NCBI GenBank assembly: GCA_029891385.1
Contig: CM057228.1
Span: 82,510,964 to 82,574,963, forward strand
Length of the DNA: 64,000 bases
Direction: 5' to 3'
Origin: Erythroxylum novogranatense
Lineage: Eukaryota; Streptophyta; Magnoliopsida; Malpighiales; Erythroxylaceae
A program made the translations under genes and the position numbers. This document shows, one piece after another, positions 12,096-23,259 of the stretch (positions are counted from its first letter, which is position 1; every line of letters begins with the position of its first letter). The notes beneath the pieces were generated by a model. The model saw only the letters and a program-made list of their open reading frames with translations. It searched no databases and had not been told where the DNA came from.

Positions 12096-12745
12096 CCACC
12101 GCACACACTAAGATGCTTTTAACAAGGTTTTAAGCAATGGAGTTCATTGATTAAAGCCTTGGACTTAAAGAATCCTTTAAGGTTCTGAGGCTAAAGAGCA
12201 CTCAATGGGGTCTTGAGAAATGGAGTCGAGAGTGACAGGAGTCCATCAATTAAGACCCTGGACTTAAAGATAGTTCTTTAAGGTTTACCATTCAAACTGA
12301 GTGATTTCTAATCCCACCACACACACTAAGATGTTTTTAACAGGGTTTTAAGCGATGGAGTTCATTGATTAAATCCTTGGACTTAAAGAATCCTTTAACG
12401 TTCTAGGGCTCAAGAGCACCTAATGGGGTCTTGAGAAATGGAGTCGAGAGTGACAGGAGTCCATTAATCAATACCCTGGACTTAAAGATAATTCTTTAAG
12501 GTTTATCATTTCAAACTTAGTGATTTTTAATCCACCGCACACACTAAGATGCGCTTAACGAGATCTTGAGCAATGGAGTTCATTGATCAAGATCCTTGGA
12601 CTTAAAGAATCCTTTAAGGTTCTGAGGCTCAAGAACACTCAATGGAGTCTTGAGACATGGAGTCAAGAGTGACAGAAGTCCATTAATCAAGACCCTGGAC
12701 TTAAAGATAATTCTTTAAGGTTTACCATTCACACTTAGTTTTGAA
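12096..12745. repeat. Three tandem 218-bp units, each a diverged dimer
   Basis: Units begin at 12096, 12314 and 12532, each with CCACCGCACACACTAAGATG or a close variant, an exact 218-bp period. Each unit also contains two diverged halves of about 109 bp, both carrying CTTGGACTTAAAGA or CCTGGACTTAAAGA followed by TTTAAGGTT. Confidence 0.92.
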
Positions 12746-12921
12746 CTGTGATAGCCAAAGCTTGTTTTCAAGAGGATTTTATCACTTGTTTTAGTCTTTC
12801 CCTTTTCTATTTTCAAAAATCCAAAAATAATTGTTACATGCTTTTTAGTGTAGTTAATGTTTTCAAACAAAACCCCCTTTTTTCCTTACTAATTTCACTT
12901 GCATTTTATGACATATAGGCT

Positions 12922-13134
12922 AGCTTAGGTCCATTTCATTAGGTTCCGATTAAGTGAGACGACCCAAGGTTGCATCCTATACTGCAATCTTGGAATTTAT
13001 TATTTTTGACCGGTTTCCAAGGATCGAATTTATTATTTTTGACCGGTCAAAAATAATAAATTCCAAGATTGCAGTATAGGATGCAACCTTGGGTCGTCTC
13101 ACTTAATCGGAACCTAATGAAATGGACCTAAGCT
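12922..13134. repeat. Perfect 92-bp inverted repeat, 29-bp spacer
   Basis: 12922-13013 and 13043-13134 are exact reverse complements over 92 bases by direct reading. The centre includes the palindrome TTGACCGGTCAA. The duplicated segment is the terminal part of the Athila-like LTR, so the LTR end is present once forward and once inverted. Confidence 0.93.
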
Positions 13135-14444
13135 TAAGGTCGAATCGACAGAGCCGCGATCACAAAGCTAAAAGGATCAAATCCAACCGAAAACGAATAT
13201 CAAATAAGCTAATCGAATACAAATGGAAGTCGAATACGAATGCGAAACAAACGGATCAATTCGAACTGAAATACATCAACACATATCCGACATCCGAAGA
13301 GTGAACATAAAAAACTTGTCGTGTTGGAAACCTTGGACTAACCAATCCGAAAATCGGTATAAATTTTTTTTGCTCTTTACTTTTTCTTTTATTCATTTCT
13401 TTGATCATTTGATCCATCTTATTTAAAATCAAACAAATAATTTCCCTCTTTGGAAACTTATCCTTAAACTCATACTAATCTCAAATTACTTGATTCTTCT
13501 TATTCATAATATTCTTATTCTTTATCATAACAATCTCATACTCATGTCAATAAATCCATAACTTCATACCCAATTTCACTTATCTATATACTACCATATA
13601 AAAATCCGGCAGCATAACGACTGCACATAAACAAAACCCAAACCTGCAAGGTGCGAAACTCACTTCTATATTTTCCAGACAATTACACATACATCATAAT
13701 CCATCGAACCCTCCGTCCGGGATCTCAGTATAAACGCAATCCTAAATTCTAAACCACTTCAAGTCATTTTCATATCAGTTCATATTCATCACATTCAAAC
13801 TAATATCCCATCATCTAGTACATTCATCCATATCCATATATATACATATATCCCAATTTCATTCATAACTCAATTCACTTTATATACAAATCCAATATAC
13901 ACCATCCATAGTCAAATACAATTCTAATTCCCATAAACCAAGTTCTGATACAATATCGGAATTCAAAATACATTATGGACCAAATGCTCACAATACTCTA
14001 ATAGCATTCCAAGCCATAATTCATTTCCAATAATCATAAGCCCAATATACAAAGTACAAAACATGTACAAATACTGATGTCTTGACGTCTTTCACCCGAT
14101 CTCCTGCTCGAATACCTGGAGATGGGGATGAAAGGGGGGGTGAGCTCGGAAGCTCGTGGATAACATGTTTATGAATCAAAAGATAAGCAAAAACATTTTT
14201 GAACCTTATTTTAGTTGATCGAAAACATCGAAGATTCATTTCCCAAAAACTTCTTAACGTCCAAATTCTTTCATAAACATTTACAAACAGTTTTGCAAAA
14301 CTCTCATAGTTGGAAATCCCAATTTCTCATTTGTCGCAATTTCAAACCATTTTAAACATGAAATGCTTCACATCTAAATGCAGCACATTCTAAACAAGCA
14401 AAAACACGTAGCACATCAAACGGTTTGGGTCGATTCATAAAACA

Positions 14445-14560
14445 GGACGTACTACACATTCCTGCAAAGCGGTCCTGTGCAGTCGTGAAACACATAGGGG
14501 GTCCAAAATCGGAGCTCCTATGCCACTAGCGGGCAGCCGGGAGAAGGCTTTAAAAATGAG
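14445..14560 (-). promoter_or_regulatory. Conserved hairpin block in LTR B
   Basis: Minus-strand counterpart of the LTR A block: CTTCTCCCGGCTGCCCGC, then a TAGTGGCAT word, then the hairpin pairing 14476-14482 with 14452-14458, a 7-bp stem with one G-U pair, a 17-base loop and the loop core ACCGCTTTGC. Confidence 0.7.
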
Positions 14561-16670
14561 ACCAGTGCACTGACTCCACATGAGGGACCTAACCAAACCC
14601 ATAGAATACATATTCATGTATGAAAAAACTAAATGCCCAAAGGCATACTTCGAAATTCAACTTTTCATGTAATCTCAAATTCAACATGATGTCAATCATT
14701 CACAATATCACACAAGTTCACATAATCAAATTATCAATCAATTTAACACAATGCACGCAATGAGTATTTCATCTATATCAATTTACTCAAAAACCCATTG
14801 AATAAACAATTCAAGTCATTTATGGAAAATTGTTCGAACCATTGTAAATTTTTCGTAAATCATTTGGAAACAATGACTTTTAACACTTTACAAATCATTT
14901 CAAAAGCAATTGATTCAATCATTTATAAAACAACAGCTTATAAAACCACCACTTATAATTAGCTCATAATTTGAAAAATAAACACATTACCCACCTTTAA
15001 TTCCATGCCATAATCTTGTCCAATGCTTCAATTTGATCTTTACTTCTCTCTCTCTTCCAACTTAAAATTACCTAAGCCATAATCAACCAAATTCAATATC
15101 ATAACCATCATACTTCTCAAAATTTATTACATAAATCATAAACCCATTTGAATCTCAAGCCAAATCAATCAAAAACTCACTAAAAACCCAAAGATCAAAA
15201 TCATCTCTTACCTTTATCTTCTTAAATTTCGAAATTCCTTGGCTCAAGATGAAGTTTTCACTTCCTTCCATGCTTTTCCCCCTTAAACCAAAGAAAAACC
15301 TTGCTTGGAACCTCAAAATCCTGGAGCCCTAACTCTTCTTTCCTATTTCTCCTCCATCTCCACGATAGCTCCTCACTTCTCTCCTCTCTCTTTATTTTCT
15401 TTCTTCTTATTTCTTCTTTCCTCCTCTAGAAGAATCGAGATTCTTAACATCCTACAGCAGCCCACTTAACATTTATATGCCATGTCATTTAAATGAGGAG
15501 TAATTGACCAAATTACCCTTACTCTTTAGCCTAATTCCAAAATTGCCCCTACACTTTCCTTTAAGTTATTCTTACTTGCGGACATGTTTCGCACTATCAA
15601 ATTGAAGGAAATTGTCAAAATTTACTTCTAGAGAATTATTCCTCTATGTCTTAATTTCATAATGCCACAAGAATCATCCAATTCGAAGCACTACATCAAA
15701 AGTTATAGTCCAAACATGTTGGACATATCATTCTACTAACACATTTTCTAGCAATTCAATTCCTCCCACAATTGTCATTCTTAAAGGCTAAATTGAAATT
15801 TCAATTCTTCATATGACTTGTAGCCCCATGTCTTAATTTTATATTGACTCAAACATCGCTTCGATCGGATCTCCACAGATCCCGAATTTCACAAAATACT
15901 GAACTATGTTCAGAAATTTCCTGTCTCACTTTGATTTAAACAATCTTCCTCAATTAAGTCTCTAAAATTCACAAATTTCACATAAAAATAAAATGAATTT
16001 TCTTAGGAATCCAACGCTTCAAGAACCAAGTCATTCGGATGTCGGACGGAAAAGATATAAGGAAATGATTTGACAAAGTCGGATGAGGAAGGAAAATAGT
16101 AAGATCAGAATGAAACAAATCATTCTGATATCATAAGATTCAATCAACCTCTTTCAATTCAACTCCAAATGATACAAATGTTTATGGATAGAAGGATACA
16201 TGTCTTAGGAATTCAGTGCTTCAAGAATCACCTCAATCTGAGGTCGGATGAGTGAGTTATGATCAAAATAATTCAACATGTTCAAACCCTAAATTGATTT
16301 GAAACTCTTTTGGCTCAAACGCCATAACTTTCAATCTAGAGATTGGATTGCTTTCGTTTTTGGACCATTAGAAAGTAAAATTCAAGCGCTACAACGCTTA
16401 TGAAGACCATAAAATCAGATTCGGCCTCTAAAAGTGTAAAAAATCATGATTTTCTTAAGCTGACCCGTGAGTGTCCATTTAACGGATAGTCACGGCCCAA
16501 AATGTACCAAACCTGTTAAGTCAAACCAGACTTCACGTATTAAATAATTTTGATAATAAACAAAGAGAAATATACGAAAGAAAAGAAGACGATACAAAAG
16601 CGAGGCGGAAGAAAAGCGATTTAAAGAAAAGCGATTTAAAGAAAAATGCATTTAAAAAAAAGCAGATTTA

Positions 16671-16870
16671 AGCTTTACGAAGACAAAAAAGCACGATACA
16701 AAAAGCGTATTTAAGCTTTACGAAGACAAAAGCGATTTATACAAAAGCGAGCGGAGCTTTACGAAGACAAAAGCAGACGATACAAAAGCGAGCGGAAGCT
16801 TTACGAAGACAAAAGCGAGCGATACAAAAAGCGCATTTTAAGCTTTACGAAAACAAAAGCGACGATGCGA
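16671..16870 (+). repeat. U3 tandem repeats, five units of about 43 bp
   Basis: AGCTTTACGAAGACAAAAG-type units start at 16671, 16714, 16755, 16797 and 16841, separated by AAAAGCGAGCGATACAAAA-like spacers. The 3' LTR has five at 47016, 47060, 47101, 47142 and 47182. They lie just upstream of the TATA box, the usual site of LTR enhancer repeats; activity is inferred. Confidence 0.85.
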
Positions 16871-16981
16871 AAATAAGACGGAAGAAAGAAACATCGCTTT
16901 AAGGCGGTTCATGAGCTAAACTGAATAACCGCTCTTTAAAGATTCAAGAAGCGAGATAGTCAAGAAACAGTTGAAGTTCAC

Positions 16982-16990
16982 TATAAATAA
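16982..16990 (+). promoter_or_regulatory. TATA box of Copia 5' LTR
   Basis: TATAAATAA at 16982-16990, identical in the 3' LTR at 47322-47330, downstream of the U3 repeats. Confidence 0.75.
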
Positions 16991-17541
16991 GAGTCGAGAA
17001 TGAAGAAGAAATAACTTTTGGAAAAGTGAATGAAACTCTGTGTATTCAATATCATACATCCGAGAGAAAATTGCGAACTATTTTCGAGTGTATATTGTGA
17101 AGAGCAACTCTTTTGTAAAAGCTCTTTATCAGTTTTTCATTTTTGAAAAAGTGCTACAGATAGCCTGAAGAGGCTAAGAGTAAAAGAATACTTGCTGTTA
17201 AGAGACCTGAAGAGGCTCAGTCTAAAGAATACTTGTAATCAGTTTGGAGATAGTGAAAATCTCAGAAGAATATCTGAGGACTGGACGTAGCCCACGGTTT
17301 GGGGTGAACCAGGATAAAATTGTTGTGTTTCTCTCTCTAACTCTTACTGTTCTTAAATCATAGTTTTCATTATTAACAAAGTTTTTCAAACTAGTTAAGA
17401 ATTGATTTAAGATAAGTTTTCTGAAAGAACAAGCAATTGTTATTATAGGGATTAAAGAAAAGTTTATCACAATTCAACCCCCCCTTCTTGTGTATCTTGG
17501 TCATATTATTACTCAATATATTAACGTGTGATTTACTTCAA

Positions 17542-17555
17542 TTGGTATCAAAGCG
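17542..17555 (+). other. Copia primer-binding site
   Basis: TTGGTATCAAAGCG immediately follows the 5' LTR. It resembles the initiator tRNA-Met site TGGTATCAGAGC with one change. Confidence 0.75.
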
Positions 17556-18269
17556 AGGTGTTCAAGAATCACTCTAATAAAGTGTGAACTAAAGAAAATG
17601 GTGGAATCACACACGTATATTGCAGAAGGAGCCTCAGTCACCAGACCTCCAGCATTCAATGGTGAAGACTACCACTATTGGAAGGATCGGATGAGATTGT
17701 TTATCGAGTCTACTCACATTGACCTTTGGGACATCATCGAGAATGGACCTTACACACCTGAAGATGATGATAAAAATCCAATTCCACGAGAAAGATGGAC
17801 AATGAAAGAAAGCAAGATTTCAACTAAACTCCAAAGCGAAATTTTTCTTGAGTTGTGCATTGAAAGCGAGCGAGTATGACAAAGTGCATGGATACGACAT
17901 CGCCAAAGAAATGTGGGATACATTATCAATTGCACATGAAGGAACAAATCAAGTGAAGGAGTCCAAGATAAGTATTTTGGTGCATCGAGACGAGTTATTC
18001 AAGATGAAAGAAGAAGAGACCATTGATCAAATGTTTGGAAGATTCCAAACAATTGTTAATGGGCTAAAAGCTCTTGGAAGAACGCATAACAACAAGACCA
18101 TGTTCGAAAGATTTTGAGGAGTCTGCCCAAAAGATGGAGACCCAAAGTAATTGACAAGAAGCCAAAGACCTAAGCGTCATCAAGCTTGATGAATTGCTTG
18201 GATCGTTGAAGATACACGAAGTAGAGCTTGATGCGAAGATAAGCCCAAAAGGAGAAGTCCATAGCGCTC

Positions 18270-19721
18270 GATCGCTCGACTTATCGCTCAATATTAAAAT
18301 TGATCCTCGAAATCGGTCAAATAAAATTTATACCAAGGATTGCAATACAGATGCAACCTCGGTCGACTCTCAAGGAACCAAAGTACCAACCGATCCTAGA
18401 CTAGCCTAATGTTTGAATGATGCATGCAATTAAAGCAATAAAAAGGGGTTTTGATTTGATTAACTAAAATTAAACTAAGCCAAAGTAAGAATAAATGTTT
18501 TTGGGATTTTTTAAAAATAAGGCAATTGAAATTAAAAGGACTAAAAACAATTAATAAAACTCTCCGAAAATGTAGCTCGGGTCATCATCGCTCAAAGTAA
18601 TATCGGGTTTGAAATCCACTAAGTTTCAAAGCTAAACCTTAACAACTCGTTAAGTCCAAAATTAATTAATCAACTCGATTAACTAAATCTTGTTAAAACC
18701 TTAGTGTATGGTATGAAATGATTCATGCAATAAATCAATCAGATAATAACATAACCAACTTAACCAAACACAACTAGGCAGATTAGGTTAATTAATGCAA
18801 AATCTGACTAATATACATGAGACTTCATGTATTCAGGCACAATATTCAACACAAACCAATCCATAACATAGATCAAAGTTTAACATCTTACTAAACTATA
18901 GCAAGATTCATTCGGTCATACAATGCACTCTCCAACTCGGAGTTGTTACAAAAATACGACAGAAATCTAAAACTAAGATCGATTACCCCTTGAAACTCAT
19001 GAAACTCAGACCGTTGTTACATCTTCAGGAGATCCGACGCCTTAGCCACGCATGACACCGCGAGACTCCATTACGGCTGGAAAATTTACTCGATTCATGA
19101 CTCAACGACGAGCAGATGAATGTGGTGACGAAAAGGTGGAAGATGGGACAAAGAAACTAAAGTGGACGTCAAATGCGGTGGTAGCGAATCTGCAAATTAA
19201 AGAAAACAAAACCTATTGAATCTGGAGAAGACGAAGAAGAGTGTTACCTCGGATTGCGCCGCTCCTTTTTGCCCTAAATGGTAAGATTTTATAGGAGTTA
19301 TGCGGCCGGTCGTAATAAAGGATTAATTTCCATTTGTAGGCGAGTTACGACATTATTTGCGGCGAATGGTCGTAATTATTGCAATAACGTTGAATGGTCA
19401 CTTCGGCATGCGCGAAAGAATTAAATACCATTAATTCGCCTCGAAATGGAGAGTTTGGTTCGCCCAATAATCTCGCGCGTGTTGACTTGTTGAATGTTGA
19501 CTCCTTTGGTCCTACAAAATACAACCCATTCGCAGATCAATTGTCCCAATAAAAATTATGCAAAATTAATGACAAATGACAACAAAATACTAACAATGTG
19601 CAATTTATCAAAAATCAATGTGCGGGACCAAAATAAGCATAAAATCATAAATCGAGAGTCAACAAATGCATAATTACTAAAGAAAACGGGCCTAATTTAT
19701 AATATAAACTTGGTCCAATCA
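18270..19721 (-). repeat. 3' LTR of Athila-like element
   Basis: Pairs with 26401-27856 at high identity. The ends are the terminal GATCG at left and CCAATCA at right. Differences cluster at CAG/CTG sites and in the palindrome array at about 19340-19450, which is eroded here. Confidence 0.9.
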
Positions 19722-19740
19722 AATTCCCCCACACTTAAAC
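19722..19740 (-). other. Polypurine tract of Athila-like element
   Basis: The minus strand reads GTTTAAGTGTGGGGGAA directly before the 3' LTR, the expected plus-strand primer site. The identical 17-mer recurs at 20904-20920. Confidence 0.8.
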
Positions 19741-20903
19741 CTTTGTACTCCTGAACAAAGCTTATAAGAGTCAAAAAGGTACAAGAGTAAAAGAAAATTC
19801 TGCCCATGCTCAAACAATAACGAAATGACGCAATCCACTTCATCGTAATTCACACGCAAAGAAATTGAAAGAGTGCTAATAAAATGTATACCTCGAAAGA
19901 ATTTAAGCACATGAGATTGAACAAAGAGGATCACTCGGGATGTGGTGTTTACGCCAACTCACTTGTGTTTAAGGATATTTTCTCTCCATCCGCTTAATGC
20001 ATCTCCTACCATAGGCTTGTATCAATTTTATTTCTCCACTTCAAGGACTATCATTTTGAAGATCAAGAGGTCTTTCGGGGTTGTAATGAGCGGAGGCTAG
20101 ATGAATGGATGAAGTGAAAGAAAAATATATGAGCATGCGCACTAAATGAGGAATTGATGTCAACAAAAAACTAAAACACTACACTAAAATAAATTGAATA
20201 CACACTTTTTTTTTTGGCTATCTCATTTTGAGATGCTAATCCCTTTGGGATGCAACACATTATGATCCTTTTCGGGATACACAAGACTAACACTTTTCAT
20301 TTTCAACACTTTTTTTCAACAGCCTAATAACTAAACACGTATCACCGATCATCTAAGAATGTATGCAAATGCTCATAAAGAAAAGGCTCGAGGGCTAGCA
20401 AGAGGAAAAAGTGTTTAAGGGTTGGTGTTTGGGGAAAGAAATTTGAAAGAAAGAACGCCTATATCATATCCACAAAATCTAGTCCATCAAGCTTTGAGTA
20501 AAAATTGACACAAGTTCTAGAGAAGAATGGACTAGCGGATGCACACACAAAATATAGAAGAAAATTTGGCTCGAATATCCTTCCAACAAGGTTTTGTCTC
20601 GATGATCAATCTCAAGTCTTAAAACTTAAATGCTACCTTGTTAGCATGCTCCCATTTACTTTGTTTTGAAAACTTCAAAAGTTAAAATTTTGTCAAAACC
20701 AATTATCGTTCGAAGAATGGAGAGCATTTTCACAAAACTCAAGTATCGCTTTGAAACTTATAAGGGTTTTGCATGCAAGGCACAAAAGAACAAGTGCAGA
20801 AAATGTTTTGATTGAGTCCAAATTTATCAAGAAAAGCAACGGGCCCACAAAATTATGCATAAATTTTAATAGGTGTACAATGCGAGAATATAAAAGGGAA
20901 CGG

Positions 20904-20920
20904 TTCCCCCACACTTAAAC
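20904..20920 (-). other. Second copy of the polypurine tract
   Basis: Exact 17-base copy of the tract at 19724-19740, about 180 bases downstream (minus strand) of the end of the third ORF. A shorter relative, TTAAGTGTGGGGAGA, lies near 23110-23124 between the protease region and that ORF. Confidence 0.75.
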
Positions 20921-21096
20921 ATGGCATTGTCCACAATGGCAAAGAGAGCCTGAGAATAGAAGCATGAAACAACTAGAACACAAAGAGAACGGGGATATAT
21001 CATTAAGCTAAAAAAGAAATGTACAAAAAAATACAACGAAGAAAAGAAAATACAGGGAAAAGAACAACGACAAAAGAAACGAAAAGAAACAGCCTA

Positions 21097-22250
21097 AACT
21101 ATTCTGCAGGATCATCAGCAGGCAGATCCGGAGGGGCAAGGCGAAGAACCGAGAGCGAGGAGGCGGAATAGGCAGCCCGAGGTGAGTCGCAATCATGGTC
21201 AAGATCGAGCGATCGAACTCATGATCGGCGATCATTTGGGCCTCGAAAAAGTGAGCCGGGCCTCAAGCCGAAAGACGCCTGGCAAGCAGCAGAGCCACCT
21301 CGTAAGGAGCAGGGGAATGAAGGTGGGAAGACACTGGGTAGGGATAGGAGAGGGAGAGGAAACAGGAGGAAGGACGGGAGGGTGGGAGAAGGTGCTCGAG
21401 GGATCACAGGCGAGGAGGAGGTGAGGGAGAGGAAGGAGTTATGGGGCGAGGTGGGCGGGAGGCTTACCGAGACTGGACGTAGATAAAAGGGAAGCGGTGA
21501 AAAGGTGAGATCGGCATGATGCTCCGGGACTCGATAGTCTTAATAGGTCGGAGATAAGAAGGGAAAAGGAGTTTGAGTTTGGGGTTGGTGGCGAGGACAC
21601 CTTGGAGGGCGGAGGATATGGCGGAAGCTAGGTCCATGGTGGCCATCATAAGCGATATATGTCAGAGCACACTCCTTTGGAATGTTGGTGAGGTGGAGAG
21701 TAGGTAAAATGTTGTTACATATAAAATGTAACCATGGACGGGCTTGTGGGAGGAGGTCGGAACGCCGGATATAGCGCTGAACCCCCCGGGGTTGAAGCCA
21801 CTGAGTACCCTCAGGGCAGAGAGTACGAATGACGTCATCCCAGGGGTATGCAGCGATCATTTCAGAATAGTGACAACGAGGGACAACAGGGAGGTGGTAG
21901 TGCTCTCGGATAATGGCAGATGTGAAAGCATTTGGGATAGAAACACCCCAGAAATTAATTCCGTAGGTGTGAGAGTAACGGGCATGGGTGTAGTACTGGC
22001 GTACAAAGGTAAGGTTGCCAGCTGGCCGAGGGTGGGCGAGGCCGGTCAACTCTAGTTGAAAGAGTTGACCCACAAAAGGGTTAATGGCCGGAGTAAGAGG
22101 AATGGCTTTTACGTAAGTATGGTCTGCTCGCAACTCGGCGTGGCTAATCGAACATACTCGGGATCTGCTAGGTGAGAGGGAAAGCGGAAGGTTACGAGGA
22201 AGGGAAAGGGTGTGATCGGAGGAAGAAGACGATGGGCTGCTTTGCTCCAC
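21097..22250 (-). pseudogene. Athila third ORF, plant transposon protein domain
   Basis: Begins at ATG 22250 with a Ser/Pro-rich leader. Residues from about 55 to 200 resemble the putative plant transposon protein domain found in the ORF downstream of pol in Athila-type elements (sometimes called env-like): FVRQYYTHARY, INFWGVSIP, then SDLLPQARPWLHFICNNILP and a KECALTYIAY strand. The open frame ends at 21540; the family C-terminus appears to continue in other frames to a PADDPAE-stop near 21097, so it is frameshifted. Function of the family is unknown; an envelope role is unproven and no membrane segment is visible. Confidence 0.7.
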
Positions 22251-22364
22251 CTGGTGGCTTGTTTCATTCTAGGCATAATTCTGCACAAACAAACGTTAGA
22301 ATAGGCATTAAACTAAGAAAATTATACGTAATCAAAGTCTTGACCATTCGCGACAAACAGAACG

Positions 22365-22920
22365 TTACGCAATGCGAAAAGTTCTCTTCCATTCGCCGCA
22401 CCAATGTGGTAATCGCCGCAATGAATCGGGCATCTGTGAAACCCTAAGTTCGCCACAAGGCGAGATATGAATGTAGCCAAGGGCGAATGGCGATTCTGCG
22501 AACGATCGCGTGACGGCGTTCTTTGTTTGCCTCAAATCTCGATTAATCAACGAAAATGGACAAGAGGAAGGAATAGGAAAACTTACGAAGGGTGAAAACA
22601 CGGTTGGAAGAAGATTGGAGGAGATTGGGAGCTTCAAACAAACAGATGGCAAAGAGAAGAGCGACGGCGAGGCAACAAGGCGGCGGCGAAATGAGGAGGA
22701 AAGGAGAAAGAAGAAGAAGAAAAAGAAGAAGACTCGGGAGACGAAAAGACGCGAGAGGAGAAAAGACCAAAAAGGGCCTCGGACAAAAGAGATGTCCAAC
22801 GGTCCAGAGGGGTAGAGATGTCCTTATTCGCCGCGACGAAGTAGTCGCTAGCACAGGCGAACAAGCGAAAAAACCTAGATTAGCCGCGGCGAACAACGAT
22901 TCTCATTGCGGCAAACTACC
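22365..22920. repeat. Internal TTCGCCGCGGCGAA-like words
   Basis: Clusters of TTCGCCGC, GGCGAA and related words at about 22390-22500 and 22828-22900, the same motif that forms the LTR array at 27482-27577. The minus strand here has no recognised coding sequence between the protease region and the third ORF; ORFs in this stretch are low-complexity Lys/Arg or Phe/Ser runs. Confidence 0.6.
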
Positions 22921-23259
22921 CGTAATGAGTTACATTAAGGATCCTACTCGGTTTACAATCAATCAATTAATCAATGCACAATGCACCCAATCTCTTCAAT
23001 CTAATCATGCTTCATTAAACTAGGAAGAACATAGAGCTAACGGAGGGAAACACTTTATTCAAACGGAAAGAGAAATCCTACCTACTACTCTAAACCCATC
23101 GGTTGGAGTTCTCCCCACACTTAATCAACACATTCATGCAAAGACAAAGATATCAAATCAAATCAAAGAACGTGCACAAATATATATCGAAAATGCAGAA
23201 GAGAAACACCGGTGCTCACGGTGGATCTTGTAGCTCGGGATGGATGGGCAATCGATATC

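Larger units (their letters stand above)
10959..13162 (+). mobile_element. Athila-like solo LTR, TSD CAAAG
   Basis: Starts TGATTGAGCCAAGTTTATAT and ends CCGCGATCA, with TSD CAAAG at 10954-10958 and 13163-13167. The start, the stretch around 11020-11190 and the last few hundred bases match the LTRs of the Athila-like element at 18270-27856, which lie in the opposite orientation. It contains palindromic CGTCGCGACG repeats, a three-unit 218-bp tandem repeat and a perfect 92-bp inverted repeat. No gene. Confidence 0.88.
16514..17540 (+). repeat. Copia 5' LTR
   Basis: Starts TGTTAAGTCAAACC, ends GTGATTTACTTCA. It contains five tandem U3 repeats (16671-16870) and TATAAATAA at 16982-16990, the likely promoter of the element. 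Confidence 0.92.

Noticed and set aside
12096..12745. CRISPR-like array.
   Set aside because: Units are contiguous 218-bp tandem repeats with no spacers, in a plant LTR.
22365..23023. Overlapping Lys/Arg-rich (plus) and Phe/Ser-rich (minus) ORFs of 76-144 residues.
   Set aside because: They arise from a (GAA)n-like purine tract read on both strands; no domain, and they overlap one another in several frames.
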